The position numbers and the translations under genes are program-made. A DNA stretch of 64,000 bases from Paragordius varius (Eukaryota > Nematomorpha), in contig OZ176053.1 of assembly GCA_964247055.1 (NCBI GenBank), forward strand, positions 2,480,001-2,544,000, read 5' to 3'. Each line of letters starts with the position of its first letter. Within the stretch, counting starts at the first letter, position 1. The notes below the pieces were generated by a model that worked only from the letters and a program-made list of their open reading frames with translations, was not told where the DNA came from and ran no database searches. Below are positions 1-12,270 of this stretch, one piece after another.

Positions 1-542
1 AAACCGTGAATACACAACGCTAATGCCAGCCCAATGATTAATTACATTATCGAAAAAACGACCGGAAGAAGACACAGCCATATGATTTTTCTACAGACAA
101 GCTCCGTATCAAACAGCAAAACTAGCAAAAACACCTCAAAATCTCTTCGATGAGATATTCTTGCGCACCCGCTATAACTAAAGACTGATTATCACACCTT
201 CATTATGGCACAACGCGCAAAGCAGTTTTGCAATAATTTTCCTTGGAAAATGGCATGACAAACGGGTTTTCGCAAAAATCATTGGGCGTAGATGCTGATG
301 GCAAAATTTGAATCAATTAAATAATTGATTTCCTTAAAATTACATGAAACAGAGACCTATAACGTCACCCTATCAATTTTAAATATCTGTGCCAAAACCG
401 TTTTACTCAACATGTTTTTTTTAAAATAAGTGAAACCATAAATAAAAGGAGGCGCTCAAAAAAATAATTCGGAATCAAAACTTAAAACGGTTAAGTCTGA
501 TCCCTAGTGGATAGAGAGTATAATTATTAAAATCCAAATTAC
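1..542. other. Intronic sequence of the MAP3K4 gene, no recognised feature
   Basis: This stretch follows the donor of the MAP3K4 exon on the minus strand and should be intron. It is somewhat less A+T-rich than its surroundings between about 60 and 260, but neither strand gave a protein match I could support. Confidence 0.4.
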
Positions 543-2345
543 CAAAACAAATTCCGTGTAATAATGACGAACCAAGAGGGACGCTTTAATCACTTCCTTA
601 CATTCTTTCATGAGTTGTTTGGCACTCAATACCGATACCTTAAGAGGTTTTTGTTCAAGCCTAATCCTTAACCATTGGTGGACAATTTCAATGGGTATTC
701 GAACGAGGAACAAATAGCAATTAACAAATGACACCAAGTTCATGGATAAAAATTCATTGCTATGGACACCGTATCGTTGGCAAACTAAATTATTGTGATG
801 CTTTGGTGCAGTTTGGGATGAAAGAGTGGTTGTTTCACTTTGACAACCATACTTAACATCTAGCATGGGTATAAAAGCATGGATAGAGGGGAAAATACAA
901 GTTTTTTGGGAGTTGCTTTCCTCAAGATAACTTTCATCAAGAGTTAGTGAACCAAGTTCCATGGAAGGGAGACATTGTGATTGTTTTGATCCACCAACAG
1001 AATTTGAGCAATAAAGATTGGAGGAAGGCGTTAGTGCAGAGGCAAGTTTCCTCAAAGGTAAATGCAATAAATTAATGAGTTGAAAAATTAGTTTTGCCAG
1101 TGTACCATCCCTAATGGCATTTTCAACGTAGGCCTTAAATAGGGTTTCGGACAAGGGGCGGTCAGATGTAAAATGGGCCGTATTAAAATCAACATTTTGA
1201 TCCCCGACATATGGGGAATCAAAGAGAGTGTTAAGATATGGCCAAACTTTTGGATTGGATATTTGAAAAATTTGACCTAAAGCATTTAGCTTATATGCAA
1301 TTATTCTATTCAAATTAACCCAAAGATTAAGAGTTTTTAGGCGAACGACAAATTTTTTGCTCTTGTATTTTGGGAAACGTGGTGAAATCCATTTATTATG
1401 TGGAAACAATGATTCAAATTTATAGATCGCTTCCAAAAATTCCAAAATTTTGACCTTATTCGAATGAATAGCTAAAAGATCAATGTGAATGGTTTGAAGG
1501 ATATTATGGAAACTTAAATCGAACATTTGGCTTCCTGGCATATGATGGAGACTATTAAAATCACACATTGGGCTCAATCGCAAATTACAACATTGGATAA
1601 TTATGGAAGAAAATTTAACTCTCAGCTGGCAGACATAATGATCCATTTGTGTTAAGGATCGGTCAAAAAACCATGCTTGTAATTCTAACCATATAATGTC
1701 CCAAACTTTATTTTTCCATGACTGTATGGCGATTGTTTGATTAGATACAGTAAAAGATTTGTTTGTTTTAACGGAATCAATAGAATTAATTAATTCTTTT
1801 AAAGAATTGTCTGGATCAGAATGTTGAATTAAGTGTTGTGAATCTTTAGGTTTGTATTTTGTAAATCGATTTTTCTCAACATGTGGGCGTCGTCTTAATG
1901 CTGATTGCCTTTCTTTGTCAAATATGTTTCCGCAAACTTCTTGTTTGCAAACGAATTTGGGAATTATGGGTGGCTCATAATGGTTGATTGGTACACTATC
2001 TAAACTTAAAAATGGTTTTTTATAAGTAATATAGCAATCTGGCCAAATCAAATCAATATCGTTTTCAAAATGTTTATCATCGTCTACGTAAAGTTTTAAG
2101 GTGGGCTTGCGTTTCTTCAATTTTTTATGCTTTGGGATTATGTTAAACGGCTCGTCTTTGCCAAATTCATCTAAAAGTGGTTTATAAGATATGATTTGTG
2201 GATTAATTTCGGTTTCAAAAATTTTATCAACCAACTTATTAGCAATTGTAGATGAATATATTGAAGCATTTTCAAAGAAAAGATTTAAATCGGTCGATGA
2301 CCAATTTACTAAATTTTCACAAAATTTCGCAAGCTGTGTATTCAT
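543..2345 (-). CDS. MAP3K4: MAP3K4 (MEKK4/MTK1) homologue, large 5' exon, gene incomplete in window
   Basis: MAP3K4 is a MAP kinase kinase kinase that activates the p38 and JNK stress pathways. This exon encodes about 601 residues of the non-kinase N-terminal regulatory region; the kinase domain lies outside the window to the left. Landmarks that align with vertebrate MAP3K4 are IWLELQAW (about residue 219), VKILEFLEAIYKFESLFP (about 298) followed by LWVNLN, FKAYVENAI (about 403), and RLEQKP with KQLMKECKEVIKASLLVRHYY near the end. The exon closes on a GTAATT donor in phase 0. The ATG at 2345 is chosen because a stop lies in frame just upstream; an alternative is a splice acceptor at the CAG near 2334. 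The N-terminus is shorter than in vertebrates. I found no further exon in bases 1-540. Family identity is near certain, the exact start is not. Confidence 0.9.
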
Positions 2346-2383
2346 AAGGTAATTAGCCACATGTTACGCTCCTTTTTAAATGA

Positions 2384-2876
2384 TTAACACTGGGATACAA
2401 CACACTCATTTTAGTCCTCAGATTCAAATTGGGGTAGTTAAATACCCCAGGCCTGTTAATAAATACTTTAAAAAAGTATGGAAAGAATCGAAACCATGGC
2501 AAAATTTTGCGCTTATATACATTAATAAACCGAAATATATAAAAAAATTTATTCAAAAATACTTGATATTATCAATTTAAGCTAAAACCGAAAGGTAAAA
2601 ATTTTGTCAACGTGCCATATTCTATTTCTATCAATGTTAGATGTAATTTATATGAAAAATTTGCTTTAGTTTTACCCTTAAAATTGTATGAAGACGATAT
2701 TTTGCAAAAATATAAAATAAAAATGGCGTCCAAGTAGTTTGACATGGACTTTTTTTCAAAACAAAATTTTATCATGATATTTTGACATATTTATATAATT
2801 ATCAGGATAGATGCATAAATTTAAATCGGGACCGTTTCCTTAAGTAGTTTTTTAAAAATATTAATTTAAGTGTTAA
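2384..2876 (+). repeat. Family C TTAA-flanked element, copy 1
   Basis: Begins TTAACACTGGGATACAACAC and ends AAGTGTTAA. The subterminal GGGGTAGTTAAATACCCC hairpin sits about 50 bp in. It lies about 40 bp upstream of the MAP3K4 start codon on the minus strand, so it may occupy that gene's leader or promoter. The body matches copies at 3296 and 62176 (AATAAACCGAAATATATAAA, then ACCGAAAGGTAAAAATTT, then GGGACCGTTTCCT). Confidence 0.75.
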
Positions 2877-3295
2877 GATAAGGCTTAATTTTTATTTTCG
2901 CCATTCTTGAATAAGTGTTAAAATAATTTTAGTTAGATTTTTTAGCTTTTGCGTCCTGCTCAAAATTTGTTTTAAAATTTTTGATTAATAAGAACTTGTA
3001 TTAGAGGGCTAAATTATATTAAAATTTATATTATTAACACATCAGTTTTTTCACTTTTTTGGCCTAGTTTACCTTTATGGATGTTTTATAGCACAATGCT
3101 TAATTTTATAAATAAACTACTATTATGAAAGTTAATTTAGTTAAAATTTAATTTTAAACCTTCATAAATAAAATAATAGCTGATGAAATCAAAATGCATC
3201 AAGCTTTTTTGGCAAAATTTAAGGTGCGATATTCTTAAAGTTAATTATTTACATTTTCTAAATCATTACATTTATTTGCTCTTGCATTAAGGATA

Positions 3296-3880
3296 TTAAC
3301 ACTTGGATACAACACACTCATTTTAGTCCTTCGATTCAAATTGGGGTAGTTGGATACCCCAGGCCTGTTTAAAGTTAAATAATTTACAAATTATGCAAGG
3401 AATCGAAACCATGGCCAAAATTTTGGATTTATATAACATTAATAAACCGAAATATATAAAAAAAGTTATTCAAAAATAGTTGATATTACTTATTTTGAGT
3501 TAAAACCGAAAGGTAAAAATTTCGTCACCGTGACATGTGTTAAATTTTAAAATTAAAAAATATTACAAAATAAACCACCTTTTCTATTTCTATCAATGTT
3601 ATATGAAATTTATATAAAAAATTAGCTTTAGTTTTACCCTAAAAATTATATGAAACCGATATTTTGCAAAAAAAATTTAAAATAAATATGGCGTCGAAGT
3701 AGTTTGAGATGGAACTTTTTTTTCAAAACAAAATTTTATCAAGATATTTTGGCATATTTATATAATATTTATCAGGTTAAAGGCATAAATTTAAATTGGG
3801 ACCGTTTCCTTCAGTAGTTATTTAAAAATTTAAATTTAGCCTGGGGTATTTAGATACCCCAATTTGAATCGAAGTGTTAA
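3296..3880 (+). mobile_element. Family C TTAA-flanked element, best complete copy
   Basis: A 585-bp non-coding element running from TTAACACTTGGATAC to GAATCGAAGTGTTAA, so both ends read inward as TTAACACTT. Each end carries a near-perfect hairpin, GGGGTAGTTGGATACCCC on the left and GGGGTATTTAGATACCCC on the right, followed or preceded by AGGCCTG or GCC. TTAA ends suggest piggyBac-type mobilisation, but no transposase is present and the superfamily is inferred only from the target-like TTAA. Confidence 0.75.
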
Positions 3881-4189
3881 AAATATTTAACCAATGGCGG
3901 CAAAAGTTTGGTGAGGTTTTTTATTTTAAAAATTTCAAAAAAATGTGTAGTGCGCCTAAAAGATAAAGAAAGTATATCTTCAAATTTGGTATCATAATTA
4001 TATTAAAAAGGTAAGGGAATCATCAAAATTAATATGATTTTAGTATCTCAATGAATCTGCTAAATTGATAGAATTAACAGTATTCCTAATATGGCGTTTA
4101 AAATTAAAGGGTATTAAAAAATAGCTTATGAAATATATGTATTCTTATAAGAAAATGTATCAGGAAGCTCTTACGAGTATTTAAAAAAT

Positions 4190-5400
4190 TACTTAAACTT
4201 TTGTGGTAAGTACTCCATATGGCAAGATTTGCTAATATTTTTTTATATAACTTTTTGGGTGAAAGCTAGAGGCTTCATTCCAAAAACTATCACTTAAACT
4301 ACATTTATAAAAACAATATTTTCAAGTAAAATGTTTTTATAAGTGGGCTCCAACAGTCCGCTTAAATGGGCTAGTCTATTAAAATAAAAGCAGTAATGCT
4401 GGGATTATGCGAAATTCAAATATATACTTAATTATGATATAAACTAATATATTTTGAAAAAAGCAAAATTTTTTCAAATCAGTTTGCAAAATTTTGTTAA
4501 GCCTACTTTTAACTAATTTGAGTCATGATACAAGCGATTTAATTCATTTTGACATATAAAATCACTCTTTCTATATATTTCGTTATGCTGAAAAATCCTA
4601 TCACATCAGAGTTTTGATTAAAATATTCGTTCATCTTCAAATTTATGTTAGATCAATATTGTGTTTTTTTTCAAAAAAACCTAAATTTCTAAGCCAACTA
4701 ATTAAATTAATTTTAGCAGCAAAATCTCAGAAAAATGCATGAGGATTAGGTGGTGTTTTGATTCTACAAGTGATATAAGAAAGTACAGTTTTGTGCTAAC
4801 AAATTCATATCTGAAAATTGCAAAATTTTCTAACATTTAAATATCTTGAGGGGTATACTTCATCCAAAAAACGTCACCAATTAATAAAAACTACATATAA
4901 AAATCAATATTTTATACATTAAATTTTGGATAGGCGCCCTGAGATCTCAAGTTATCGGACCGGTCCAAAATAAGCTATGATTCATTTAAATAAAGGCGAA
5001 AGGGAGATTGCATGATAAAATTTTTTTAATGATATGGTGAATTATATGCTTAAAAGTAATTAGTGAAACGAGTTTATGGTATTTTGAAGCATATTGGAAA
5101 CGGTATGAACATTTTTTATTATACAGATAATTGTTATAGTTTAATGATACTGAACATATTGATTACCAAAAATTTAAGTTTAAAACTCATTTGCTTTTAA
5201 AATTGGTAAATTTAAAAGAATTAATTTATTGATATAATTTTAAGACAAGCGAATATTTAAATTAAATTTCTGAAATTATAGAAATATTCAGCATTAACGG
5301 ATATAAGTGTTTCTATAACTCCTTAAATATTTATAAAATTCCCATCATGCTTCAAAATAGTAAGAAGTAGGCTTTAACAAAAATTTGTTACAAATTAAAC
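4190..5400. repeat. Family H dispersed repeat, copy next to family C
   Basis: Shares scattered blocks with 14130-16260 and 44380-45060, for example TTTGTGGTAAGTACTCC, GATTAAAATATTCGTTC and CATCATGCTTCAAAAT. The blocks are 70-85% alike by eye and appear in both orientations. No protein is encoded. Boundaries are soft. Confidence 0.45.
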
Positions 5401-6807
5401 TTTTAAACAAAGTATGCAATTTTTCAAGTTTTGATGACATAATATAGCACAGTGGTTTCTAAACCTTTTTTTGTTCACGCTCCATTTAAATAAATAAATG
5501 ATTGTTCCTTCAATTTTTTACTAGATATTTTTAATTGCCCTAGGAGAATCCAGTTTTACATTTATATTTGGGCCAATGGGTATTAAAATTTGTAAGGAAA
5601 TTTGAGATAGTTTTTAATAACAGGTTATGCGCTTTTATCAAAAAATTCTCGATATTAAGATTAATAAAGTGATAGTTGAAATATATTTATACCTCCTGTA
5701 TTTCTGTCGGTATTTAATTTTATTTACGTTTGACAAAGATTACTGCAGTAATCGAAAATTTCCCCCAATAAATTCATTTAATTTTAGCTGAATTATAATT
5801 TAAATTAATTTTTATTTTATTTGTCCGATTTAATAATTAATGTATTATTTAATATGATGGACAGGTCGAAATAAAGGTCGGAAACTAAATTCATTATTTT
5901 TCGCTCTTGAAATCCATAAACGCAGTTTTTCAAACGTTCGATTCTGCACAATTAAAATATTATAATTACTTGCAATTTTAAATCTAAACTTGCCTTAATC
6001 CAAAAAAATAAAACTTCATTCTTCAATAGATCAGTGCTACTCACCAAAATGTTTTGACGGGCCGATGAAAATGATTTTTTTTAGTTTCACGACAAACAAT
6101 TCATAGCTTCCTGTGCGGGTACCAATAAAATCGGAACATCTAAATTGTTGCGGGTATAGATATTTGGATAAAATCTTTTACAAAATGGACTGTTTTAATT
6201 TTATCTAATATTTTATGACAAGATGTTATAGGCCAATCTAACGTCCTATGCCTTTGTCTTTTAACCTTTTTTAAAATATGCTGCTGAAATGTAAGTTCAA
6301 ATAAAACAGAACTTTATATTACATATTTTGATATTATTTGGCACATCTTGCCAAAACTCAATATACCCTTATCATTTGCAATATCTTCCAAATATCTCCT
6401 CTTAACTAGAATCATCGATGAAATGATGAAATGATGCGTATAATCAAAACCGCAGCATATATTTTAATAATAAAAGCAGAAATTCTCCTCATAAATTAAA
6501 ACTCTATAATTTAGAAATTACCAAATCAAACGGATTTTTAAATGCGGAAAAATAAATATTGCGTGCGCTTAAAATTTTGAAAAATATTTCTAAGCAACCT
6601 AAAAATAATTTCAATTCATAGCCTAAAAACCACTTTTAAGACCGCGGTTTGAATATAGATAGAGGCCGTAACATATTCCCCTTAGAGAGCGACCTTACAT
6701 TAGTGTGAAAAAACAACTGCAGATGATTGGCCGATCATGTTTTGCATAAGCATTTTTGAATAATCTGGTATTACGAGCGCTAATTTTAATATAAGTACAT
6801 TCTAGAC
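5401..6807. other. Gene-free A+T-rich intergenic stretch
   Basis: I see no open reading frame with protein character and no RNA gene. It is probably decayed repeat sequence; no clear family boundary was found. Confidence 0.4.
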
Positions 6808-7093
6808 CAGGGGAGTCTAACACAAATGGCTTGGGCCGCATTTTTGTATCAAAAAATCAGGCGGGCCAAATTCTAAAAATTGGGAATTAACAGTTTTATT
6901 AGATTTTAAACATGCGACTGTAAAATTTACTATTTATTTTATCATTATTGCTAGTTCGTTGCCGAAATTCGGAAAAAAACATTCAGAAACGTTTATCAAT
7001 ATTAATTAGATTCCGTAAAATTTTGTATTTGAAATTTCTCGCGTTCTGCAAAAATATTTGGAATGGACGCGTGTTGAACACCCTTTCTCTAGT
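6808..7093. mobile_element. Family G hAT-like MITE, degenerate copy
   Basis: Left end CAGGGGAGTCTAACAC and right end GTGTTGAACACCCTTTC resemble the TIRs of the cleaner copy at 23546. The interior shares TTGGGCCGCATTTTTG-type sequence and a GCCGAAATTCGGAAA palindrome with that copy. Non-coding. hAT assignment rests only on the CAGGGGTGTCCAA-like ends. Confidence 0.55.
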
Positions 7094-7651
7094 TTAAAAA
7101 AAGTATGATAGATATTTTGCCACAAGCAGCTAAAGGTTGTCTGTTGCACAAAACAATGTGTTCTTATGATTGATGCATTCTTTTTCGTGAAAATCAAAAA
7201 ACCGGATCATGCACCAATCCATCTGTGGAGCACCATCGGTCAAAAGCCGTTTATTTTATCGCAAGATAAATAATTAACTTGTAAAAATTGTCAACAAAGC
7301 GAAGACATCAACAGATTTAAAAGTTGCCAATAATTCTTCTAAAAATAAAAAATCTCCGAATGAACCAGTAAAAACAAATTAGATGAAATGCGTTTCAATG
7401 AACAATACAAGAATGAATATTTATATTTTTAATCCATATATTTATAAAAATGAAAAGTTGTGGCTTTGTGATCTGTTTCCGGAAAACCGGTGGACCCATT
7501 CGAATCCAAACATCGAAAAAATATAATAATATAATATAAAGCAATTATCAAATAATAGTAAACACTATTTTAATTAACATATATTTAGAGTAGTTTCTCC
7601 AGATTTTTCGCGCGTCACCCTTAGATGATTTTTCGGAGCTACTGACTTTAA

Positions 7652-8272
7652 TATATACCATTTTCAAGAGTGTCCTTGAACACTTCAAGTTGGTCCTAGA
7701 ACATTTCAAGTTGGTCCTTGAACAGTACAAGTTGGTCCTTAAACATTTAAAGTTGGTCCTTTGACATTTTTGTTTTAACTTTTATTTATCAAATCGTACA
7801 TAATACATCTATTTTATTGTTTTAAACCTATTTTCTATTATTTAACATTTAAATCGATATCAACTTTTAATCTTTGAGAAACCGTATATCATTTAAAATA
7901 ATTTTGGATATTTATTTTTAACACGAAATGAAAAAATATATAAGTTTTCTTGGTTATTAATTAAAATTTTTCATTAAAAACATTTAAAATTCAATAATTT
8001 TGTTCAATTGAAAAAAATTAGTTTGAAACAAAAAATTGGTTTTTAAATTAAAATTTTTAAATGAATAAATATATAATAAATAAAGAAAATTAGGTTAATA
8101 AATAATAAAATAAATGCAAATATGGTTAAATCAAAATTTATAAATTTTAAGGACCAACTTGAAATGCTCAAGGACCAACTTGAAATGGGACAACTTGAAC
8201 TGTCAAGGACCAACTTGAATTGGTCAAGGACCAACTTGAAGTGTTCAAGGACACTCTTGGAGTGCAAATAAT
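7652..8272. mobile_element. Family E element with inverted arrays of a 21-bp unit
   Basis: The left arm at about 7664-7765 carries four to five units of a 21-bp repeat, consensus ACATTTCAAGTTGGTCCTTGA. The right arm at about 8150-8265 carries five units in inverse orientation (AAGGACCAACTTGAA). The outer left end reads TATATACCATTTTCAAGAG and the right end is TTCAAGGACACTCTTGG. The interior of about 380 bp is plain A+T-rich sequence without coding capacity. Short open frames across the right arm only reflect the repeat period. Confidence 0.8.
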
Positions 8273-8640
8273 ATATTAAAAAATTTATCGTAAAATCTCG
8301 GCATTTTTTGTTTCAAACTAGCCCATTTTAGGAGGACGAAAAAATTTAGGATTTTACGGACTCGTATCAAGCAATTAGCACAAAGTGCTATATCCGCCCA
8401 ACCCACGATGACAGATTGTGTTAGACCCTCGATTTCAAACGCAGTGTAAGAGAGCGAAAAAATTAAATTTTAATCCAAGACTCTGAAATACAAAAGTACC
8501 CTAAAAATTTAAACCATAAAATACGAGACATTGTTCATTCCCTAAGATGATGCAACTTTAGCTAAATCAGGGGTAGTCAAACGGTCGATTTTGTGACCGC
8601 AAGATTTTTAAACGGTTTATATAACAGAAAAGTGTTTATT
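8273..8640. other. Gene-free stretch between repeat elements
   Basis: No gene or RNA feature seen. A fragment near 8570 (AGGGGTAGTCAAACGG) recalls the left end of the hAT-like family G but has no matching partner. Confidence 0.35.
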
Positions 8641-8659
8641 CGTAGTATTTAATATAGCT

Positions 8660-8975
8660 AATGCACACATGTCATGTTGACTAAATTACCATTGACTGAG
8701 ACGCGTAAAAGCGTAAGAAGGCGGTAAGGGTCGTATTGTGAAGGTAAGGAGCAAGCCTATCACATTCTTTTTTAAAAACTTGAATTTCACCTTAAAAAAG
8801 TAATATCTAATATTTTTGAATGATCTTTTTATATTTCGGTTCATTAATGTTATATACGTCCAAACTCTTGCCTTTCATATTTTTTGTATTTGTCAATTTT
8901 AAACAGATATGAAATATCCAACGACCACTATTCGAATCAAAGGACTGAAATGAATGACTTGTACCCAAATGTTAA
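8660..8975 (-). repeat. Family C element, degenerate partial copy
   Basis: Contains ATTTCGGTTCATTAATGTTA, then ATTCGAATCAAAGGACTGAA and a right end of CCAAATGTTAAT, matching the left third of family C in reverse orientation. The hairpin is lost. Confidence 0.55.
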
Positions 8976-10060
8976 TGTATCTATTAATCATATGTATTTT
9001 ATTCATTAATTCATTTGTGATATTTAGAAAATAGTTTAAATTTTGGTATGGTTGAAAATCAGCCAGAAAAATACTAAAATATATGTTATAAAAATGAATG
9101 GGAAAATTATAATCTTTATAATGGATAATAAATGTACTTGATTGATATGCAACTCCACCTCTTTGCTTAAAAAATGTCTAAACTAAGTCATTTACTACGC
9201 TTAAAATGAACTACTAATACAATTCTGATATTCTCAAATCAAAAATCGAGCTTTTTAAATAGCAACTAAATTCTCAGAAAAACTGCACTGTAAAATATAG
9301 TATGGAGTAATCCACAAAATCTGTTAAATTATAAAGATCTTTGCCAAGAGTTACAATTCTATTTTTTACTTCAATCATCTAAAATTCGTCACAAGATACA
9401 TAGTATATTATCTATTGTAATTTTATTATATTGAATAATTTAAATGTTTTAATGCGTGTTCTGTATCAACAATATTTATGTATTTTAAAAAAATTAAGAT
9501 TATATATATTTGTAATATTGATTTTAAATTGGCTTAGGGTGATGCCAATCCGTAAATATATAAATTGCATAATTTGCGTTGAAGTGATAAATAATTTTTT
9601 ACTTAACACTTCGATTCGAATTGGGGTATCTAAATACCCCAGACTAAATTTAAATTTTTAAAAAACTACTGAAGAAAACGGTCCCAATTTAAATTTATGC
9701 TTCTATCCTGAAATATATAAATATGCCAAAATATTTTGATAAAATTTGGTTTTGAAAAAAAAGTTCCATCTCAAACTACTTCGACGCCATTTTTATTTTA
9801 CAAAAATTTGTAAAATATCGTCTCCATTTAATTTTAAGGGTAAAACTAAAGCTTATTTTTTATATAAATTACATCCAACATTGATAGAAATAGAAAAAGC
9901 GGTTTTTTTTGTATTATTAATTTTGCAATTTGACATATGTCACGTTGACTAAATTTTAACCTTTCAGTTTTAGCTCAAAATAAGTAACAAGTATTTTTGA
10001 ATAAAATATTTTATATATTTCGATTTATTAATGTTATATAAGTGCAATGCCATGGTTTCG

Positions 10061-11990
10061 TTTATAGGTTTGAGTAATGTTGCTTCAATCTTTTGGCATT
10101 ACAATGGGTTTACACAACCCCTGTTAAAAAATAGAAAATTCCTAAAACATGCATACAAAATCAAAAGTTTTTTAGAAGTAGGTATGCATTTTATCCAACT
10201 ATATTTTTTAGATTTATTTGAGTCATGGAAAACGAAATATTTGCATACTTTGTGAAATAAAAAATCTATCCAGTTTTTCAAATTCTTTAAATTGGAGGAT
10301 AAAAATGATGTATATATAACAAATTAGAATAATCGCATACACATCTTAGTGAACTAAGCTCTTGAATTATCTACATGTAACACCCAAAGCTTTTTAGAAG
10401 GTGTGCAATTGATTTAACCATATTTTTTAGATTTCGATGTCATGCGATCGAATTATCTGCGTACTTTTTGCATTTTGAGGATGAAGCATTGAAGAATCTA
10501 CTTATTTTATTGGATTTCATAAAATTTTTATTATTTGATATATAAAATTGTATATTTATGTTTATTGTCAATAAATATATGATAAATTTACTTTAGTTGC
10601 AAGCGTCTATAAATCATTTTAATCCACAGTGCACAAAATCGGAGGCTATAAAAAAAATTATGATCAATCTAATGTAAAGTATATTAGGAGTATCATGGTG
10701 CTTGGTTTTAGGTCTAACGAATAATTTAGAGTTATATTCAATTTTGTGGTATTTGTACCTTATCGAAAGGTTGCAAATTAGGCAAACTTATTTGGAGTCT
10801 ACGCTCAAAATTCTAAACTTCATTTTGGTTTTCAAATATAGTTTATATTTAAATGATATTATTAAAGGAAATCAAACTTTGACCAAAAAAACCCCTAAAT
10901 ATTTCCCCAAATTTAAAGCAATAGCTAATCAAAATTTTGAGAAATGTTAAACATCATGAAATTATATATAAAAAATGTTTTTGTGATATCTTAAAGCACC
11001 ATAAAATACGATTACCAAAATTTTTAAAAAATCTATTATATTGTCAAATTCTAAATATGAAAAATATTATCGCGCATCGGCTTTTTTAAAAAACTGGCCC
11101 ATTTTAGAGAAGTCGAAAAAGTTAAGTTGTGGCCTACGCTTAAAATTTTAAATTTTATTTTTGTTTTCGAATATAGTTCATATCATAATATAATGGTATT
11201 TTTAAAGGGAAGCATTTAGCTTTCACCAAAAAAATTTTTAAATTTGTATAATTTGCAACCTTTCGATAAGGAACAAATACCACAAAATTGGATATAACTC
11301 TAAATTATTCGTTAGACCTAAAACCAAGCACCATGATATTCCTAATATACTTTATATTTGATTGATCATAATTTTTTTATAGCCTCCGATTTTGTGCATT
11401 GTAAATTAAAATGATTTATAGACGCTTGCAATTAAAGTAAATTTATCATATATTTATTGACAATAAACATAAATATACAATTTTATATATCAAATAGTAA
11501 AAATTTTATGAAATCCAATAAAATAAGTAGATTCTTCAATGCTTCATCCTCAAAATGCAAAAAGTACGCAGATAATTCGATCGCATGACATCGAAATCTA
11601 AAAAATATGGTTAAATCAATTGCACACCTTCTAAAAAGCTTTGGGTGTTACATGTATGTTCCAGATATATCAAGAGCTTAGTTCAAGATGTGTATGCGAT
11701 TATTCAATTTCTAAAACCTATAAATAATTTGTTATATATACATCATTTTTATCCTCCAATTTAAAGAATTTGAAAAACTGGATAGATTTTTTATTTCACA
11801 AAGTATGCAAATATTTCGTTTTCCATGACTCAAATAAATCAAAAAAATATAGTTGGATAAAATGCATACCTACTTCTAAAAAACTTTTGATTTTGTATGC
11901 ATGTTTTAGGAATTTTCTATTTTTTAACAGGGGTTGTGTAAACCCATTGTAATGCCAAAAGATTGAAGCAACATTACTCAAACCTATAAA
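10061..11990. repeat. Long inverted repeat (arms about 735 bp, spacer about 460 bp)
   Basis: Left arm 10061 to about 10795 pairs with right arm about 11252 to 11990; the outer ends are TTTATAGGTTTGAG and CTCAAACCTATAAA. The arms look more than 95% identical, so the palindrome is young or conversion-maintained. Two mirror-image 60-codon frames (10099-10281 and 11770-11952) arise from the arms and are not credible genes. The spacer holds a diverged direct copy of part of the left arm (10797-10905 against 11130-11245). Confidence 0.85.
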
Positions 11991-12134
11991 TTATTTGTTA
12001 AATATACTTTACTTTCCCTCCTTCAATTTACAGAATCAAAAAATTCACAATATTTTTAAAGTTATGCCACTTTGAAATTTTAATAAGTCTACTAGGAGCA
12101 GACTTATGATGAATGTATTATTTTTATTCAAAAA

Positions 12135-12234
12135 TGTAAGCATAAGGATTTAAGCATAAGGACGTAAGTATAAGGATTTAAGCATAAGGACGTAAGCATA
12201 AGGATTTAAGCATAAGGACGCAAGTAATACTTAC
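12135..12234. repeat. Tandem repeat, 24-bp period
   Basis: About four to five copies of a 24-bp unit, each made of two 12-bp halves: ATAAGGATTTAAGC and ATAAGGACGTAAGC. It lies between the palindrome's right arm and the remaining family C end. Confidence 0.85.
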
Positions 12235-12270
12235 CCGAACATGGGTCAGTGTGTTGTATCCAAGTGTTAA

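Larger units (their letters stand above)
9603..12270 (-). mobile_element. Family C element split by a 2.2-kb palindromic insertion
   Basis: Bases 9603 to about 10060 are family C in reverse orientation, starting TTAACACTTCGATTCG with hairpin GGGGTATCTAAATACCCC. The copy stops just after CCATGGTTTCG. Its last 24 bp or so (GTGTTGTATCCAAGTGTTAA) reappear at 12251-12270. Comparison with the intact copy at 13315 shows about 70 bp of the element missing at the junction. Confidence 0.65.

Noticed and set aside
2346-2360. Extending MAP3K4 upstream of the ATG at 2345
   Set aside because: The extension has only a GTG, then an in-frame stop; not a credible start in an animal gene.
8043-8267. Minus-strand frame with repeated FKLVLD-type units
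   Set aside because: The periodicity is the 21-bp (seven-codon) repeat of the family E element, not a protein repeat.
10099-10281. 60-codon frame with an identical mirror copy at 11770-11952
   Set aside because: Identity comes from the palindrome arms; no protein character.
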